NCBI GenBank assembly: GCA_963969345.1
Contig: OZ017767.1
Coordinates: forward strand, 1,860,001-1,924,000
DNA from: Turbatrix aceti
Lineage: Eukaryota > Nematoda > Chromadorea > Rhabditida > Panagrolaimidae
Direction: 5' to 3'
DNA: 64,000 nt
Shown: piece by piece, positions 45,325-56,140 of the stretch
Layout of the letters: each line of letters begins with the position of its first letter
Numbering within the stretch: the first letter of the stretch is position 1
Made by a program: the position numbers and the translations under genes
Notes under the pieces: model-generated
What the model saw: the letters and a program-made list of their open reading frames with translations, nothing else
Databases searched by the model: none
What the model was told of the DNA's origin: nothing

Positions 45325-46016
45325 ATGTCAACCAACGCCAAGTTCCTCCTCGCATCCTTCGCTGTCGTGGCTTTTGCCGCTCTGATCGATGCTCAATACT
45401 ACTCTTCGACCACGGTAAGTTTTTTTTTAACTGTCTGTTATGCGATGTTGTGCAACGTTATTAAATTTAGTACCCTTTATACGACACTAGCAACACGGGA
45501 TACGGTGACGTCAATAACGGATTCTACAACAGCGGATATGGCACGCCCTACACCGGTGGATACAATACTGGTTACAACTCTGGCTATGGTTCTGGATACG
45601 GTGGCAGTGATTATGGATATGGAAATTCTCAATATAGTGATTATGGCGTTGGTGGCGGATACGGTGGATACGGTGGAAATACAGGATATGGTGGATACAG
45701 TGGTTACGGTGGAAACACTGGATACGGTGCATACGGCGCATACGGTGGAAACAGCGGATACGGTGGTTACAACAATGTTGGCTATGGATCCGGATATGGA
45801 TCAGGATATGGATACGGTTCTGGATATGGAAGCGGCATCGGTTACAGCTCTACACAGTCACCAAACTATCCCATCTACTCTGACGACTACGAAGACAAAC
45901 GAGAGGCTACAAAATCTGAAGCAGCCAAGCGAGCTTCACCCGTTGCGGCGAAAAAGCGAGCTGCCAAGAGTTTTGCCAAGAAACAAGCTGCAAAGATTCA
46001 GAGTGAAAGTAAATAA
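45325..46016 (+). CDS. Secreted Gly/Tyr-rich protein with basic tail, QY family member 3
   Basis: Exons 45325-45414 and 45471-46016; 211 residues. Signal peptide MSTNAKFLLASFAVVAFAAL, cleaved before QYYSSTT, then the family phase-0 intron. Exon 2 encodes about 120 residues of GYGG/GSGYG repeats (GGYGGYGGNTGYGGYSGYGG). An acidic YSDDYEDKR stretch follows, then a Lys/Ala/Arg-rich tail (AAKKRAAKSFAKKQAAK). The long overlapping frame starting at the same ATG is a frame shadow that ignores the intron. Gly/Tyr-rich repeats occur in nematode secreted antimicrobial (YGGYG-type) peptides and in structural matrix proteins; either is possible. AATAAA lies near 46035. Confidence 0.83.
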
Positions 46017-46506
46017 ATAATTATTGATGTAGAGTTAATAAATTAGTTGTTTTAAGTTTTGAAAAGTCCCAAAAACTGTATTGAGGCGTTCAGCAAAACT
46101 GATGTGAGACAAAACAAAAACTGTTATTTCATTTGAAAATTTATCAATAGTAATCAATTTCCAAAAATTAACGATTGTTCACTGACACTTGGATTACTAT
46201 GAGAAACAATAACATAATCATATTTTTTACAAATTGTTCATCAAAAACTGTTGTCCGTGCCTAAAACACATTTTAAAACTGTGAATTGCAACTTTCGATG
46301 CTCTCAGCACGAAAAAAACTGCGAGTTTTGTTTTTCACATCATCGAATTGAGCGTGTTGGGTGGTAAACATCAAAGATTTATTACTGATGCGTGTGTTTT
46401 TATATGTATCTTATTACAACTTGTTCCATCGATTTATTGTAACTGTATAATGCGCCTTTGGTTTTCAGAATGCATTTATAAACGCGGCCAGAGAGAAGTC
46501 GTAGTC
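46017..46506. other. Upstream region of the MAX gene
   Basis: No ORF. A TTTTCAG at 46462-46468 upstream of the ATG could be a trans-splice acceptor. Confidence 0.4.
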
Positions 46507-47063
46507 ATGCATCCCAGCCCAGATGGCTCGCACAACTCGGACCTCAGCGACGACAACGACTACAGCGATGTTGATGTGGGCTTTAAAAAACTGTCCGCGA
46601 TAATTTGCGTTTATTTCTTCAGACAGAATTAGACATCGGATCCCCAAACCGAGGATCAGAGTCGCCGACACTTCACGGCAGCGATCATGGTTCGATTTCC
46701 GGTGGCTGCGCGAGTGACTGCGGTCTCACTGGCGACAACCGACGGCACGCACGCGCACAGCACAATGCCCTCGAACGCCGGCGTCGCGACAATATCAAGG
46801 ACATGTACTCTTCGCTCCGGGACGAACTGCCCAACTTCAGCCAGGAACGGGCTTCTAGGGCGCAGATTCTGTCGCACACAGTCGATCAGATGACAGCACT
46901 CAACCAGGACGTCAAAACTCTCGAGGCGGAAGTCGCAGAGCAGGAGTCCATTCAGCAGAACCTCCTCAGGGAACTGGCTGAGCTTGAAAAGGAAGTCGGC
47001 GACCTTCAAAGCAAGGAACAAACCACGGCGCCTGCGATCGGAGCTGGCAAAATGGAACATTAA
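46507..47063 (+). CDS. MAX: MAX-type bHLH-leucine zipper transcription factor
   Basis: Exons 46507-46575 and 46623-47063; 169 residues. The acidic N-terminus ([13 protein letters not shown]) resembles that of MAX. The basic region and helix 1 read [20 protein letters not shown], with the H-E-R residues that contact the CACGTG E-box. The loop and helix 2 read [19 protein letters not shown], matching the KASRAQIL signature of MAX. A heptad zipper follows ([20 protein letters not shown]). MAX dimerises with Myc/Mad-type partners and binds E-boxes in the nucleus; nematode homologues are the mxl genes. A Ser/Gly-rich stretch encoded by exon 2 separates the N-terminus from the basic region. AATAAA lies near 47200. 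Confidence 0.92.
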
Positions 47064-47611
47064 AAAAACGAAACCAAAACTTTGAAAGTTCTGAGGTGAT
47101 AATTCTCAGTTTGGAAAAAGTTTATATTGTTGCTAATGACCTCGATGTTGATTACTGTCATCTCAAAGAAGTTTTGCTAAGTTAAGTGCCACGCGGAACT
47201 GAAATAAAAAGCCTGGTTAGAATCACGGATCACTGTTGCATGACACATCACGTTAACGGAAAAATATGTTTCAACACTTCCAAAAAAGTCACGAAAGTTG
47301 TTTCGATGCATACTAAATATTTCGCTGCAATCACCTGGCCATAAATCAAAAAACTGATATCTACTGTGTTTATTTCATTTCATTTATTACTTTTACTCGT
47401 GTTTAATTACTTATCACAAACAGTTAGAGAGATAGTGAAGAGTAACTGTAAGCTAAAAATAAACTTTATGAAGTAATGAATCAATGTTTAAAAAAATTAT
47501 TTTTTTTTCAAAAACTGGCGTGTACAGAACAGATTGCATTGTACCAGAACTTATCAAATGTCTAGAATAAATAACTGCTTGAGGCAAAAACACATGTATG
47601 TCTCGAAGAGC

Positions 47612-47815
47612 TTACCAGATGGAGTCGTACGAGATGCTGTCAAAAGCCTTCTTGAAATCGACGAAGATGGCGTAGAGTGGCAAGTGAAACTCGCAGCACT
47701 TTTCAGCCAGAATGTTGAGCGCTTGAATCTGCGTCGTCGTCGAGTAGTTCTTCCGGAACCCTGCTTGCTCGACCGGAAAAGCATTCGCCAGTTCGCATTG
47801 ACGTTCGACCCGAAC
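47612..47815 (-). mobile_element. Non-LTR retrotransposon reverse transcriptase fragment
   Basis: Read on the minus strand, this stretch encodes QAGFRKNYSTTTQIQALNIL and then LYAIFVDFKKAFDSISYDSI before a TAA at 47614-47612. This is the finger/palm A motif of LINE-type reverse transcriptases (QxGFRK ... FVDFKKAFD). Only about 65 codons remain and no other RT blocks are nearby, so it is a dead fragment. Confidence 0.85.
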
Positions 47816-47819
47816 CTAC

Positions 47820-48330
47820 ATGTATGTCATATTTATCATAAAGCAGGTAAAAACTAAATTAATGAAGACTTTTTTAGCAATGCAATTAAAAAAACAGGAT
47901 TTATAAAAAATAGCATTCATGAAATCAAACACAAAAACGCTGTACAACGGCATTATTTCTGTAATTTTATTATAAAAATTAAATTACATATTTGACTGTC
48001 GGGTATAAACGTATGGAAATTTTCTAGTCTCCTTATGTTTCGCTTTTTTGTTACCTGTGTACATAAGTTTTTGTGTATGAACAACAGAAACGCCACCTTA
48101 GACAATTCGTTTCAATGTTTCAAGTAAAACGACTTTATTGGCAGCTTCTGATCAATACAAAGAACGCCTGACTGACATGGTTGCATGAATCTATGTACTA
48201 AATCCTTTGCTACAATTCTAATAAATTGTGTTTTATATTTATTTGTCTAATCCGCAAGTGTGGAGTACCAAGAGCATGATTATTGCAAAAAACTCAGTAA
48301 TCATTGTAAAAAACACAAACAGTAGTTATC
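47820..48330. other. Intergenic, no gene seen
   Basis: AT-rich; nothing supported. Confidence 0.45.
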
Positions 48331-48337
48331 AAACGTA

Positions 48338-48785
48338 TCAATTTGTTACTGCAGTAACGACAATTTGCGTTTCATTTTGCAACGGCGTATCGACAACATA
48401 TCCCACGAGAGTCTAAAAATAATATCAGATGTATGTGTTTTTTACATTGCAAAAAAATTAAACTTACAACTTCACGTGAGCTTTGGCTTATCGGGTCACT
48501 TACAACCTCTACCGTACTGTTCAGATTGTATAATATCCCTACTCCGGCGGGATGCGAATAGTGTGTTACAGTTTGGAATGTAGCCCCTAGAATCTCATTG
48601 AGTTCGGCAAACATAACGTGCACGTTATCAATCTTCCATTTAGCAATAATTGATTTTGCAATATTGTGGACTATGCGCGATTTTATATCCAAGGGAATGA
48701 TCGGGCCATAAACAATTGTGTCACTGCTATAGGCGACGACGAAAATTGAAAGAACAATTGGAACGATGAAGTGAAGATAGTACAT
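48338..48785 (-). CDS. Small secreted or membrane-associated protein, unknown
   Basis: Exons 48785-48468 and 48412-48338 give 130 residues. A signal peptide (MYYLHFIVPIVLSIFVVAYS) is followed by a cysteine-free mature chain: PIIPLDIKSRIVHNIAKSII, NVHVMFAELNEILGATF, YNLNSTVEVVSDP, VGYVVDTPLQNETQIVVTAV. Two N-glycosylation sites (NST, NET) are present. The beta-rich pattern with one amphipathic helix resembles a cystatin/SEA-like small fold, but I cannot assign it. A TATTTATATG sequence near 48831 may be its TATA element. Confidence 0.65.
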
Positions 48786-49478
48786 GGCGAATGATTATGA
48801 TGTTTGTTATTTCAAGAGCTCAATCTACGGCTATTTATATGAAACCTACGATCAATTTTGTATTCAAGAGTCACGACGAATTTCTTCTGGCCTTCTGATT
48901 GACCCCCCTCGTGCATCGTCAATAAGCCTTCACGCCTCATCGCCTTATCGTTTTGCACGTCGGCGCCTCCAGATTTCATTTTACCAAAAAAATCAGCTTC
49001 CGGAGTCTCCCGTCTCCTTGGGCTATCCTTCATTTGAATTGCAGAAACGATTTCACAATCGCACATAAATGCATACTAAGCAGTGTGAGGCGAACATTTT
49101 TGTACTCTCGTATCAACGCGCAGCACGTAAAATATAAAAACTGTGGTTAGTAAACGTGTTCACCAGAAATTCAGATTGAAAAAAACGCATATTTTGTCAC
49201 TGGGTGTCCTTTTTATGTAGTACTATTTATATTTATCAGCGCAAGCCAACCTCAATTCCTTCAATCTTTGGTTTATTCGACAGCCAAGAAAAAAACAAAC
49301 CATAACCTTGATAAAAAACAGAAAAATTAGCGAGGAAAACAAACAAATAGAAAAATCTGTACAGGTGCCATCGCAGAGATGTGTAGTCAGTCAGACGACC
49401 ATCAAACTCGTTTCGTCTGTTTTGGTTTTCAGAAATCGACCAAACAAGAAAATGATCAAAAAGCGACGAAACAAATTC

Positions 49479-49679
49479 GNNNNNNNNNNNNNNNNNNNNN
49501 NNNNNNNNNNNNNNNNNNNNNNNNNNNNNNNNNNNNNNNNNNNNNNNNNNNNNNNNNNNNNNNNNNNNNNNNNNNNNNNNNNNNNNNNNNNNNNNNNNNN
49601 NNNNNNNNNNNNNNNNNNNNNNNNNNNNNNNNNNNNNNNNNNNNNNNNNNNNNNNNNNNNNNNNNNNNNNNNNNNNNNN
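49479..49679. other. Assembly gap (N run)
   Basis: A run of about 200 undetermined bases. Open frames spanning it are artefacts. Confidence 1.
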
Positions 49680-50305
49680 ATTGGACGGGGAAAAACAGGT
49701 AAAAAAAGTTGACATGACGAAAGTTGAGTTGAACCGAAAAAAACAGGGAAGAAAACAAGGCGAGGAAAAGAGGATATCTGCCAGCTAGCCAGGTCGATCA
49801 GAACAATAACAATGGAAGAAAGGAACGGGCGAGAAAAAATGCAATGTTCTGAAAAAAAAAGCCAGATAAACGATTAGAAAATTTTTGAAAAGGACAAACA
49901 GAACTTTGATAAGAATTGGTGTGAGTTACGACTTTCAAAAAAAGCCATTCGCAAAAAATGGAGAATAATACTGAATACAAAAAAACTGAAGTTCGAATTC
50001 TGTCAAAAAATTTTTAAATAAAAATATTTTTAACTAAAAAAACAGAAGTTCCATTTCGTAAAAACTAAAAACGCTGCTAAAAAATTTGCACACAAAAAAA
50101 GACTCAATTTTTTGTTCTTTACAAAAAACAGGCACTAAACAAAAATTCCTGCTAAAAAATTAGGAAATTTATAATATTAAGGAAAAATCAACAGGACAAA
50201 TCCGAAAAAAGACGTCGTCCATTTTTTTTTGAAATCGAAGAACTCACACGTTGTAAAAGAAGAAAGAAGAAACAGACCCCCCACAAAATGATTCGAACGC
50301 ATCGA

Positions 50306-53300
50306 TCAGTCGATACTCATCGATCCGGTACGAATGGTGACAGCGAGTTGTTCGATTTCCTTGTGATATGGTCCTTCGAGGGCAGGCAGGTCTTCGGGAA
50401 TGACGGTATCGACAAAGTTTGCCTTGGACTCGGCAATCATGCGATCGAGTTGCGGGACGCTGGCATCCGGTTCCGGTTCCTTGTCGGCGAGTTCGGGGCG
50501 GGTGGCGGAGAGGTGGCCTTCCAGCATCCAGAGCAGGTGGTCGTTGCCGAACTTGGGAATGAGTTCGTCTTCCTTGTCCCAGACAGAGCGTTCGGGAACG
50601 ACGACTGCCGCATCTCCGGCGTCCGACGGCTTCGCGCGGTAGTTCGGCGTGTCAAAGTGCTAAAAAAACAAAAAAACTGATGCTTCTCTTTCCTATGCCC
50701 AAAAAACCAACCAAACGACGGAAATAGTTGAGCAGTTTCATGCGACCGTAAAAATCGAGTTTTTCCTTTTCGATGACTCCGATGAGGTCAAACTTGTGGC
50801 GGTCGTTCATGTGCGCGAGGATGCCCTGGATCTTCTCGTAGCTGTCGTCGCAGAAGAGACAGACCGCCCGGATCTGGTCTTCGTCCATGTTGTCTTCCTG
50901 CCACTCGTGCCATTCGAGGTCCTCTTCCTCGTCGTCCGAGTCCTGGAAAGTCGGCATCGAGTCTTCAAAGTCCTCGGCCAGGACGTCGAGCCAGCGTTTT
51001 CCGAGTTCGAGGTAGTTGATGATGTAGAACTTGTCGTAGTAATCATTCTTCGGGTTGACTTCGCGGTGGTTTTTCTTCCGCATGTGATCCATCAGCATGT
51101 TACGGTTTTCGAACAGTTTTTCGCAGTAAATGCATTCGTGGCTGCAGAAAAAAATTTGGGGTAAAAAACTGACAATGGTTGGTAAATCAGAAAACTTACC
51201 GTTGAATACGTTCGCGCAGGTGCTCGATATACTCATGAACAAAAACCAGGTTGTCAGGTGAGCCGAGGTTCAGGTGGCTAAAAAAATTAACTGTGCGACA
51301 AGATTTTACAACCTTTTAAATTTTCGTATGAAAAAATAATAAACATAAAAAAAACTGTGAGCTTTGAGGACCCCGAAAAAAAACCTACTGAATCAGGTAA
51401 AGATGATGAATGAGTTTGGCCCGATTGTTCCGACCGACGTATCGGCAAAAAATGCACCTCATCGAGAACGTCGTTTCGTCGCGTTCTCTTTGCTGACACG
51501 AGAGCGCTTCTTCCAGCCGCCGCATCGCCAGTCGCTGCCTCAGCGAGTGGTCCTCCGGGTTCCGGATACCCATGACGTAGTAGTAGTCCGTCTTGTTGTG
51601 ATACGGATCGTCGTCATTCGGATAAATCTTCGGAAAGACATCCTCAATGGGATTCGTCGCAAAACGCTGTCTCCAGTGTTCGATGTATCGTTTTGGATCG
51701 ACGATGAGTTCCATTTCCTCGACGACAATGTGGTGTTCCTTGAGGAGGTGATCGGCGAACTTTTCCATGTTCTCCGGGAGGTCGAAGAACTCCAGGCACT
51801 GAAGGCACATCGTCGGACCTCCCCACTTGGGCGAGAATCCGACGGGAGGCACCGTGCCAGACAGAGTCCGAATTCGTCCGCGGGGAATCTGAAGCACAGG
51901 CTTCGCGATTTCCCGGTTGAACGTCGAGTCGTCTTCGGAATCCGTGAAGGGTTCATCGAGGTCGTAGTCTTCCTCGTCGAAGAGGGATTCTCCGTTCGAG
52001 TTTACCGAGTTGGAAGTTCGGTGACGAGGCTTGCTGTTGGTCGCTTAAAAAATCAGAAAAAAAATAAACTGCGTCAAGTATTCTCTTGAAAAACTCACAA
52101 TTAGTCGACTGAACACGTTGCTTGCCATTTTTGTGTTCTTCGTCGTCGTCAAACGACTTTCCGGTGCTCATGCGCTGTCTCTTGTCGGTGGATCGCTGCT
52201 TGACGATACCGCTGCCGTTGTTGTGGCCATCCTGACCGCCAGCCGCAGAGCCGTTCTTGTTGTTGGTCGAGTTGTAGCGCTGACGACTTTCGTACTGGTG
52301 CTCGCTGTTGCGGCGGTTGTACGTGCCGCTGTCGTGGCGATCACGGGGGGGATAGTTTGACTAAAAATATTTTTTTATAGAAACAAATAACTGTTGTACA
52401 AGAAATTTGTTTCTAAAAAACGGATGATAAATAAATATATAAACTGCCTAAATCGGCAATGTTCTTTTAATCAGTAATCCCAAATTAGAATTTTTAAATG
52501 GCTTTAACTGTGGCATTCTTCCTGACTCCTTGTTTTTTGTCCCCATTTGCTCTGCCGGTCGATCGCCCAACCCAACCAAGCCCGACCTTCAAAAGTTGGT
52601 GTCTGTTTAACGATCCATCCTTCCTCCATTTCTGCACAACCAAGAAAACAAAACATCGTAGGAAAAAAAACCATTATGAGAAATGGAAGGATAGAAAAAA
52701 TTAGCGATAACGCAGACAGGCCAGCAAGCAGTATGACAAGAAAGATGTAATAAATAACGTTTCAAAGTTCGCTGTTGTCTGTATCAGAGAAAAAGAAGAC
52801 AACAACGGGCGCAAGCGTACGTACACGAAATAAACTTTCACTTTTAGGCTTTCACTTTTACAACGGGGAGGAAGGGGTGTCTGGGATGAGAAACGAAAAA
52901 ATCACTGATTTGTTGAATTTAATTATTTTTTATCGCAAAAACAATAAAAAAAAATAAAACTGAAATTTCTACATCTGAATGAAAACAAATAAAAAAATTT
53001 AATCCAGAGAGAAATTTTTTGTTAAATTTAAAAACTGTCAGCTGAAATTTTCATAATTATCCCCAGCTTGTACACGTTGCACAAAGAAAAACTTCCCTAA
53101 AAAACCAAAAAATAAAAACTATTTTTTTTTTGCAAAAATCCTAAAAATTCTAAATAAAAAAAAACTCAAATTTTTTACAATTTTTTTATAAAACCCCCAA
53201 AAAAACCCACTTTCTTGACGTATCCACCAGCATCTCCACCCGATTTTCGATGTTGATGCACGGCACCGGGACCACGTCCATGCCAAGTCGACGGCGCAGA

Positions 53301-53543
53301 CGCGTGATACACCGGAGCAGCGTGAGTCGTCACGGGGGCCCAGGTCGGACAAAAGTCCTCGGTCTTCTTCGGCTTGGAGGCGAGGACGGCCGAGTAGCTG
53401 TTGAGGCGCTTCTTGCCGCCTCCGCCGCCGCTGCCGTCGTTTCCGGCTTCTTCAGCCGGAGCGCCGCTGCCATCTGGCGGGGTAGTCTCCGTGGCAGCAG
53501 CGGTTACCTTGCTCTCATCATGGGTTTGATCATTGCTGCTCAT
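50306..53543 (-). CDS. ZNF277: ZNF277 homologue, C2H2-type zinc finger protein
   Basis: Six exons on the minus strand: 53543-53211, 52360-52099, 52043-51389, 51277-51200, 51141-50712 and 50659-50306; 703 residues. The conserved core follows human ZNF277 closely: CLQCLEFFDLPENMEKFADH, RCIFCRYVGRNNRAKLIHHL, ECIYCEKLFENRNMLMDHMR with KKNHREVNPKNDYYDKFYII and NYLELGKRW, an acidic stretch, then AVCLFCDDSYEKIQGILAHM with DRHKFDLI. ZNF277 is a nuclear/cytoplasmic protein linked to BMI1 and to ribosomal protein RPS2. The N-terminal 200 residues (Gly/Ser/Asn-rich, SGGGGGKKRLNSYSAVL) are an extension not in the human protein (450 residues). The exon 5 donor GTTGGT is weak but is the only one that keeps the frame. 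Confidence 0.9.
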
Positions 53544-53559
53544 GACGGAGGGTGTTGGG

Positions 53560-56060
53560 TTGTTGTTTGGACAAAATAGTTGTTAATGATGAAAAAAAAG
53601 AAGTGGAAAGGAATCCAGTAATACCCTGCAAAAAAATGCAGAGCATGGATAAAACTGATTGAAGCCCGCTTTTTTGCTTACAAAAACTCGGATCAGCAAA
53701 AAAACTGTGATAAAAGCATGAAGGAATTTTCCGGAAAAAAAACTGATTAGCGTCTTGGCAGCTCAAAAGAAAACACCAAGGTCCAATCAAAAATTCAATT
53801 TCTTTCCGGGATCAAACAATAATTTTTTTATTCAGTAAACAAAACAAAAAACCGCGTGGCTGAACGCAGCCCAAACACGACTACGTTGGTTCGCGAACGG
53901 GGAAGAAGAAAAAAAAAGAAGAAAAAAAGGGAAAGGACAGAGAGGAAGAAAAATTGATACAGCCAAGAGACCAGGCAGCCGAAGCATAAGAGGGCAAAAT
54001 GCTGGAAAAAAAAGTGAGCAAAACAACTGAACTGTGCATTTTTTGCAGAAAAAAAGGCGTTTTTTGGGGCGAATTCTGCAAAAAATACGATTCGTGATTA
54101 TCGTATATTGTTAGAATATGGTTTAAAAACTGGTGGCTTTTTTTGGTAATTTTATCGAATTTGTAATAAAAATTCAAAAAGAATAACTGGAATGTTTGAT
54201 CTTCGGTTTATAATGAGTAAGTAATGTACAATAAATCCGATCCCGCAGCTCAATAACGTTTGTAAACAACCAACAAAGTAGGAAAAAAATAAATGCAGGT
54301 AAAAAAAGGCGAAAAAATGGCCAAAATGCATAGAAAAAGCGCAAATATTTCCAAAATTACTGTTGCGGATCAACATCAAGCACGAAAACGGGCATAATTT
54401 TTTTTGATTCAAAATACATGCATGTATCCAAAAACAAAAAAAATGGGCCAAATAGTGTTCATAAAAAACGGAAAATATAATATTTATTTTTTCAGTGATT
54501 TAACTGCAGTTGGCAGCAGCAAATCCCTAATTTATAACGTTGATCAAAGAAACAAACACTGGCGAGAAAAATAAGACATGAAATATCAACCAAAATCCCA
54601 AAAATTCAGGAAACCCCCCAAAACAAACCCTGGCGTTGCGTCACCAACATCAGCCTAAAAAAAGCATCGCAGATCGAAGAACTCGAGCAATCGTAAACAC
54701 TGCGATCACTTCATTTCTTACGTTTGTTCCAGTGATAACCAATATTCCCCTCGGGAATCCTATTCACTAATCTATCGTAAAACGCGTTTCCTTTGATTTG
54801 TGAAGCGAAAACTGTGGCAAAGTATAACCGAGTGCTTTTCGCTGGTATACGTGATATTTTGGTCGTTGTTTACGACATTTTTTTTGTTTTGTTTTGGCCT
54901 AGAGGTTTGTTTTTTGAGGGGAGGGGTGTCGCGTAACGTACGGGAAGAGGGTGGGATCGATCAAAACTGTTCTTGATAAGAGGGGGCATAGGATTTCTGG
55001 TTCGGGTACAACAAACATGTTACACGCGCCACGTTGGCCAGTGCTATTGCCGGCAGCGTACGCTCGTGCTGCGCTGGTGGCGCTAGTTGCGGGCAGCAGC
55101 TCCGCGTGCATGGATGATGTAGGTTTCTTCTCTAGCTCAAAATATCTCACTCCAAACATTTTTAAACACACGAGAGAGAAAAAAAGGGGCAAAATGAGAG
55201 GTTTTTTTTCATGCTGCAGCTCTCTGGAAGCCAGAAGAGAAAAGAAGCAAGCGCGTGTCGTGTCCTGTCTACCAAGCGCGCACGCAGTCATGCGGCCGCG
55301 ACGGGCGCTGCCGCCAGGCCTGTCCAGAACACACCGCTCTGCAAAAACAAGAAGGACCACAACAAAGTGAAAGAAAGTGAAAGGAAACGGGATGCGACGC
55401 AGAGCGCGTGCGAGAGAAGAGAAAGCGAGAGGCTGTCTGGGGCGGTGGCGGTTGTTGGGGGGCAGCGTAGAGATCAATGATGAAGGCAGATAAGGGGGGT
55501 ACAAGCACGCGTAGATGATAGGTAGGCAGGTAGGGGTGCCTACGGAAGGAAAAGCGGTTTAGAGAATTGGGTGTAAAATTTTAAAAAAAAACTGATTTGG
55601 CATCCCAACATAAAAAAAATCAAACTTTCAGTTAACTTTTATTTTTTTAACAAAATATCATTTGTTCATAAACTGTGCAATTGTGGAGGTACATGACTGT
55701 TGTAATACTACAGCCTCGTATGCAGACTCACCCCTCCAGGCGCTGGTGGTATAAATAAGCCTACAACATCCAACGGCGAGGCGCGGCTGTCACGCGTGAT
55801 TTTTGTTTTTTTTGGTGTTCATGGGATAGTCAAAATGGTACACCATCGTTGTTGTTGCTTTCGTGTCATGCGCAAAAAATGAGGGATTGCATGCAGCGAT
55901 AACGACCTACCTGTATGTATGTACCTCGTGACTGTGTTTGGAGGCTGCACGGATGGTGCAAAGAAGTGCTGGGCGTTTTTTTGTATTCAAACCAGCGTGT
56001 TTTTTTTAAACTGATGTTCTTTGTCAATTATGTGTATTTTTGTTTTTTTTAACTGCCACC
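53560..56060. other. 2.5-kb shared upstream region of ZNF277 and the TAF1C-like gene
   Basis: Divergent genes flank it. A GC-rich island at about 54900-55560 contains overlapping ORFs on both strands (up to 201 codons) with Arg/Ser-rich, non-protein-like composition; none is called. The rest is A-rich on the plus strand. A non-coding 5' exon or ncRNA is possible, but nothing specific supports one. Confidence 0.45.
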
Positions 56061-56140
56061 GTTTGTTTATGTTCAGATGTCAGCATCCACAAATTTCAGA
56101 ACATTGATGACTCCCGAAATCTTTGTGGACCCTCTCAAAA

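Noticed and set aside
45660..45860. Possible CRISPR-like regular repeats
   Set aside because: They are codon-level repeats of a Gly/Tyr-rich protein in a eukaryote, with no spacers.
45325..46020. 231-codon frame reading unspliced through the Gly/Tyr gene
   Set aside because: It ignores a clear GTAAGT...TTTAG intron; the spliced frame gives the regular GYGG repeat, this one an irregular Asp/Thr/Met string.
49236..49758. Open frames across the N run
   Set aside because: They contain undetermined bases and are assembly-gap artefacts.
51364..52089. 241-codon plus-strand open frame
   Set aside because: Antisense shadow of ZNF277 exon 3, whose minus-strand reading has clear homology.
54899..55508. 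Overlapping ORFs of 139-201 codons on both strands
   Set aside because: GC-rich island with Arg/Ser/Ala-rich translations, no domains, no splice pattern; open frames are expected by composition.
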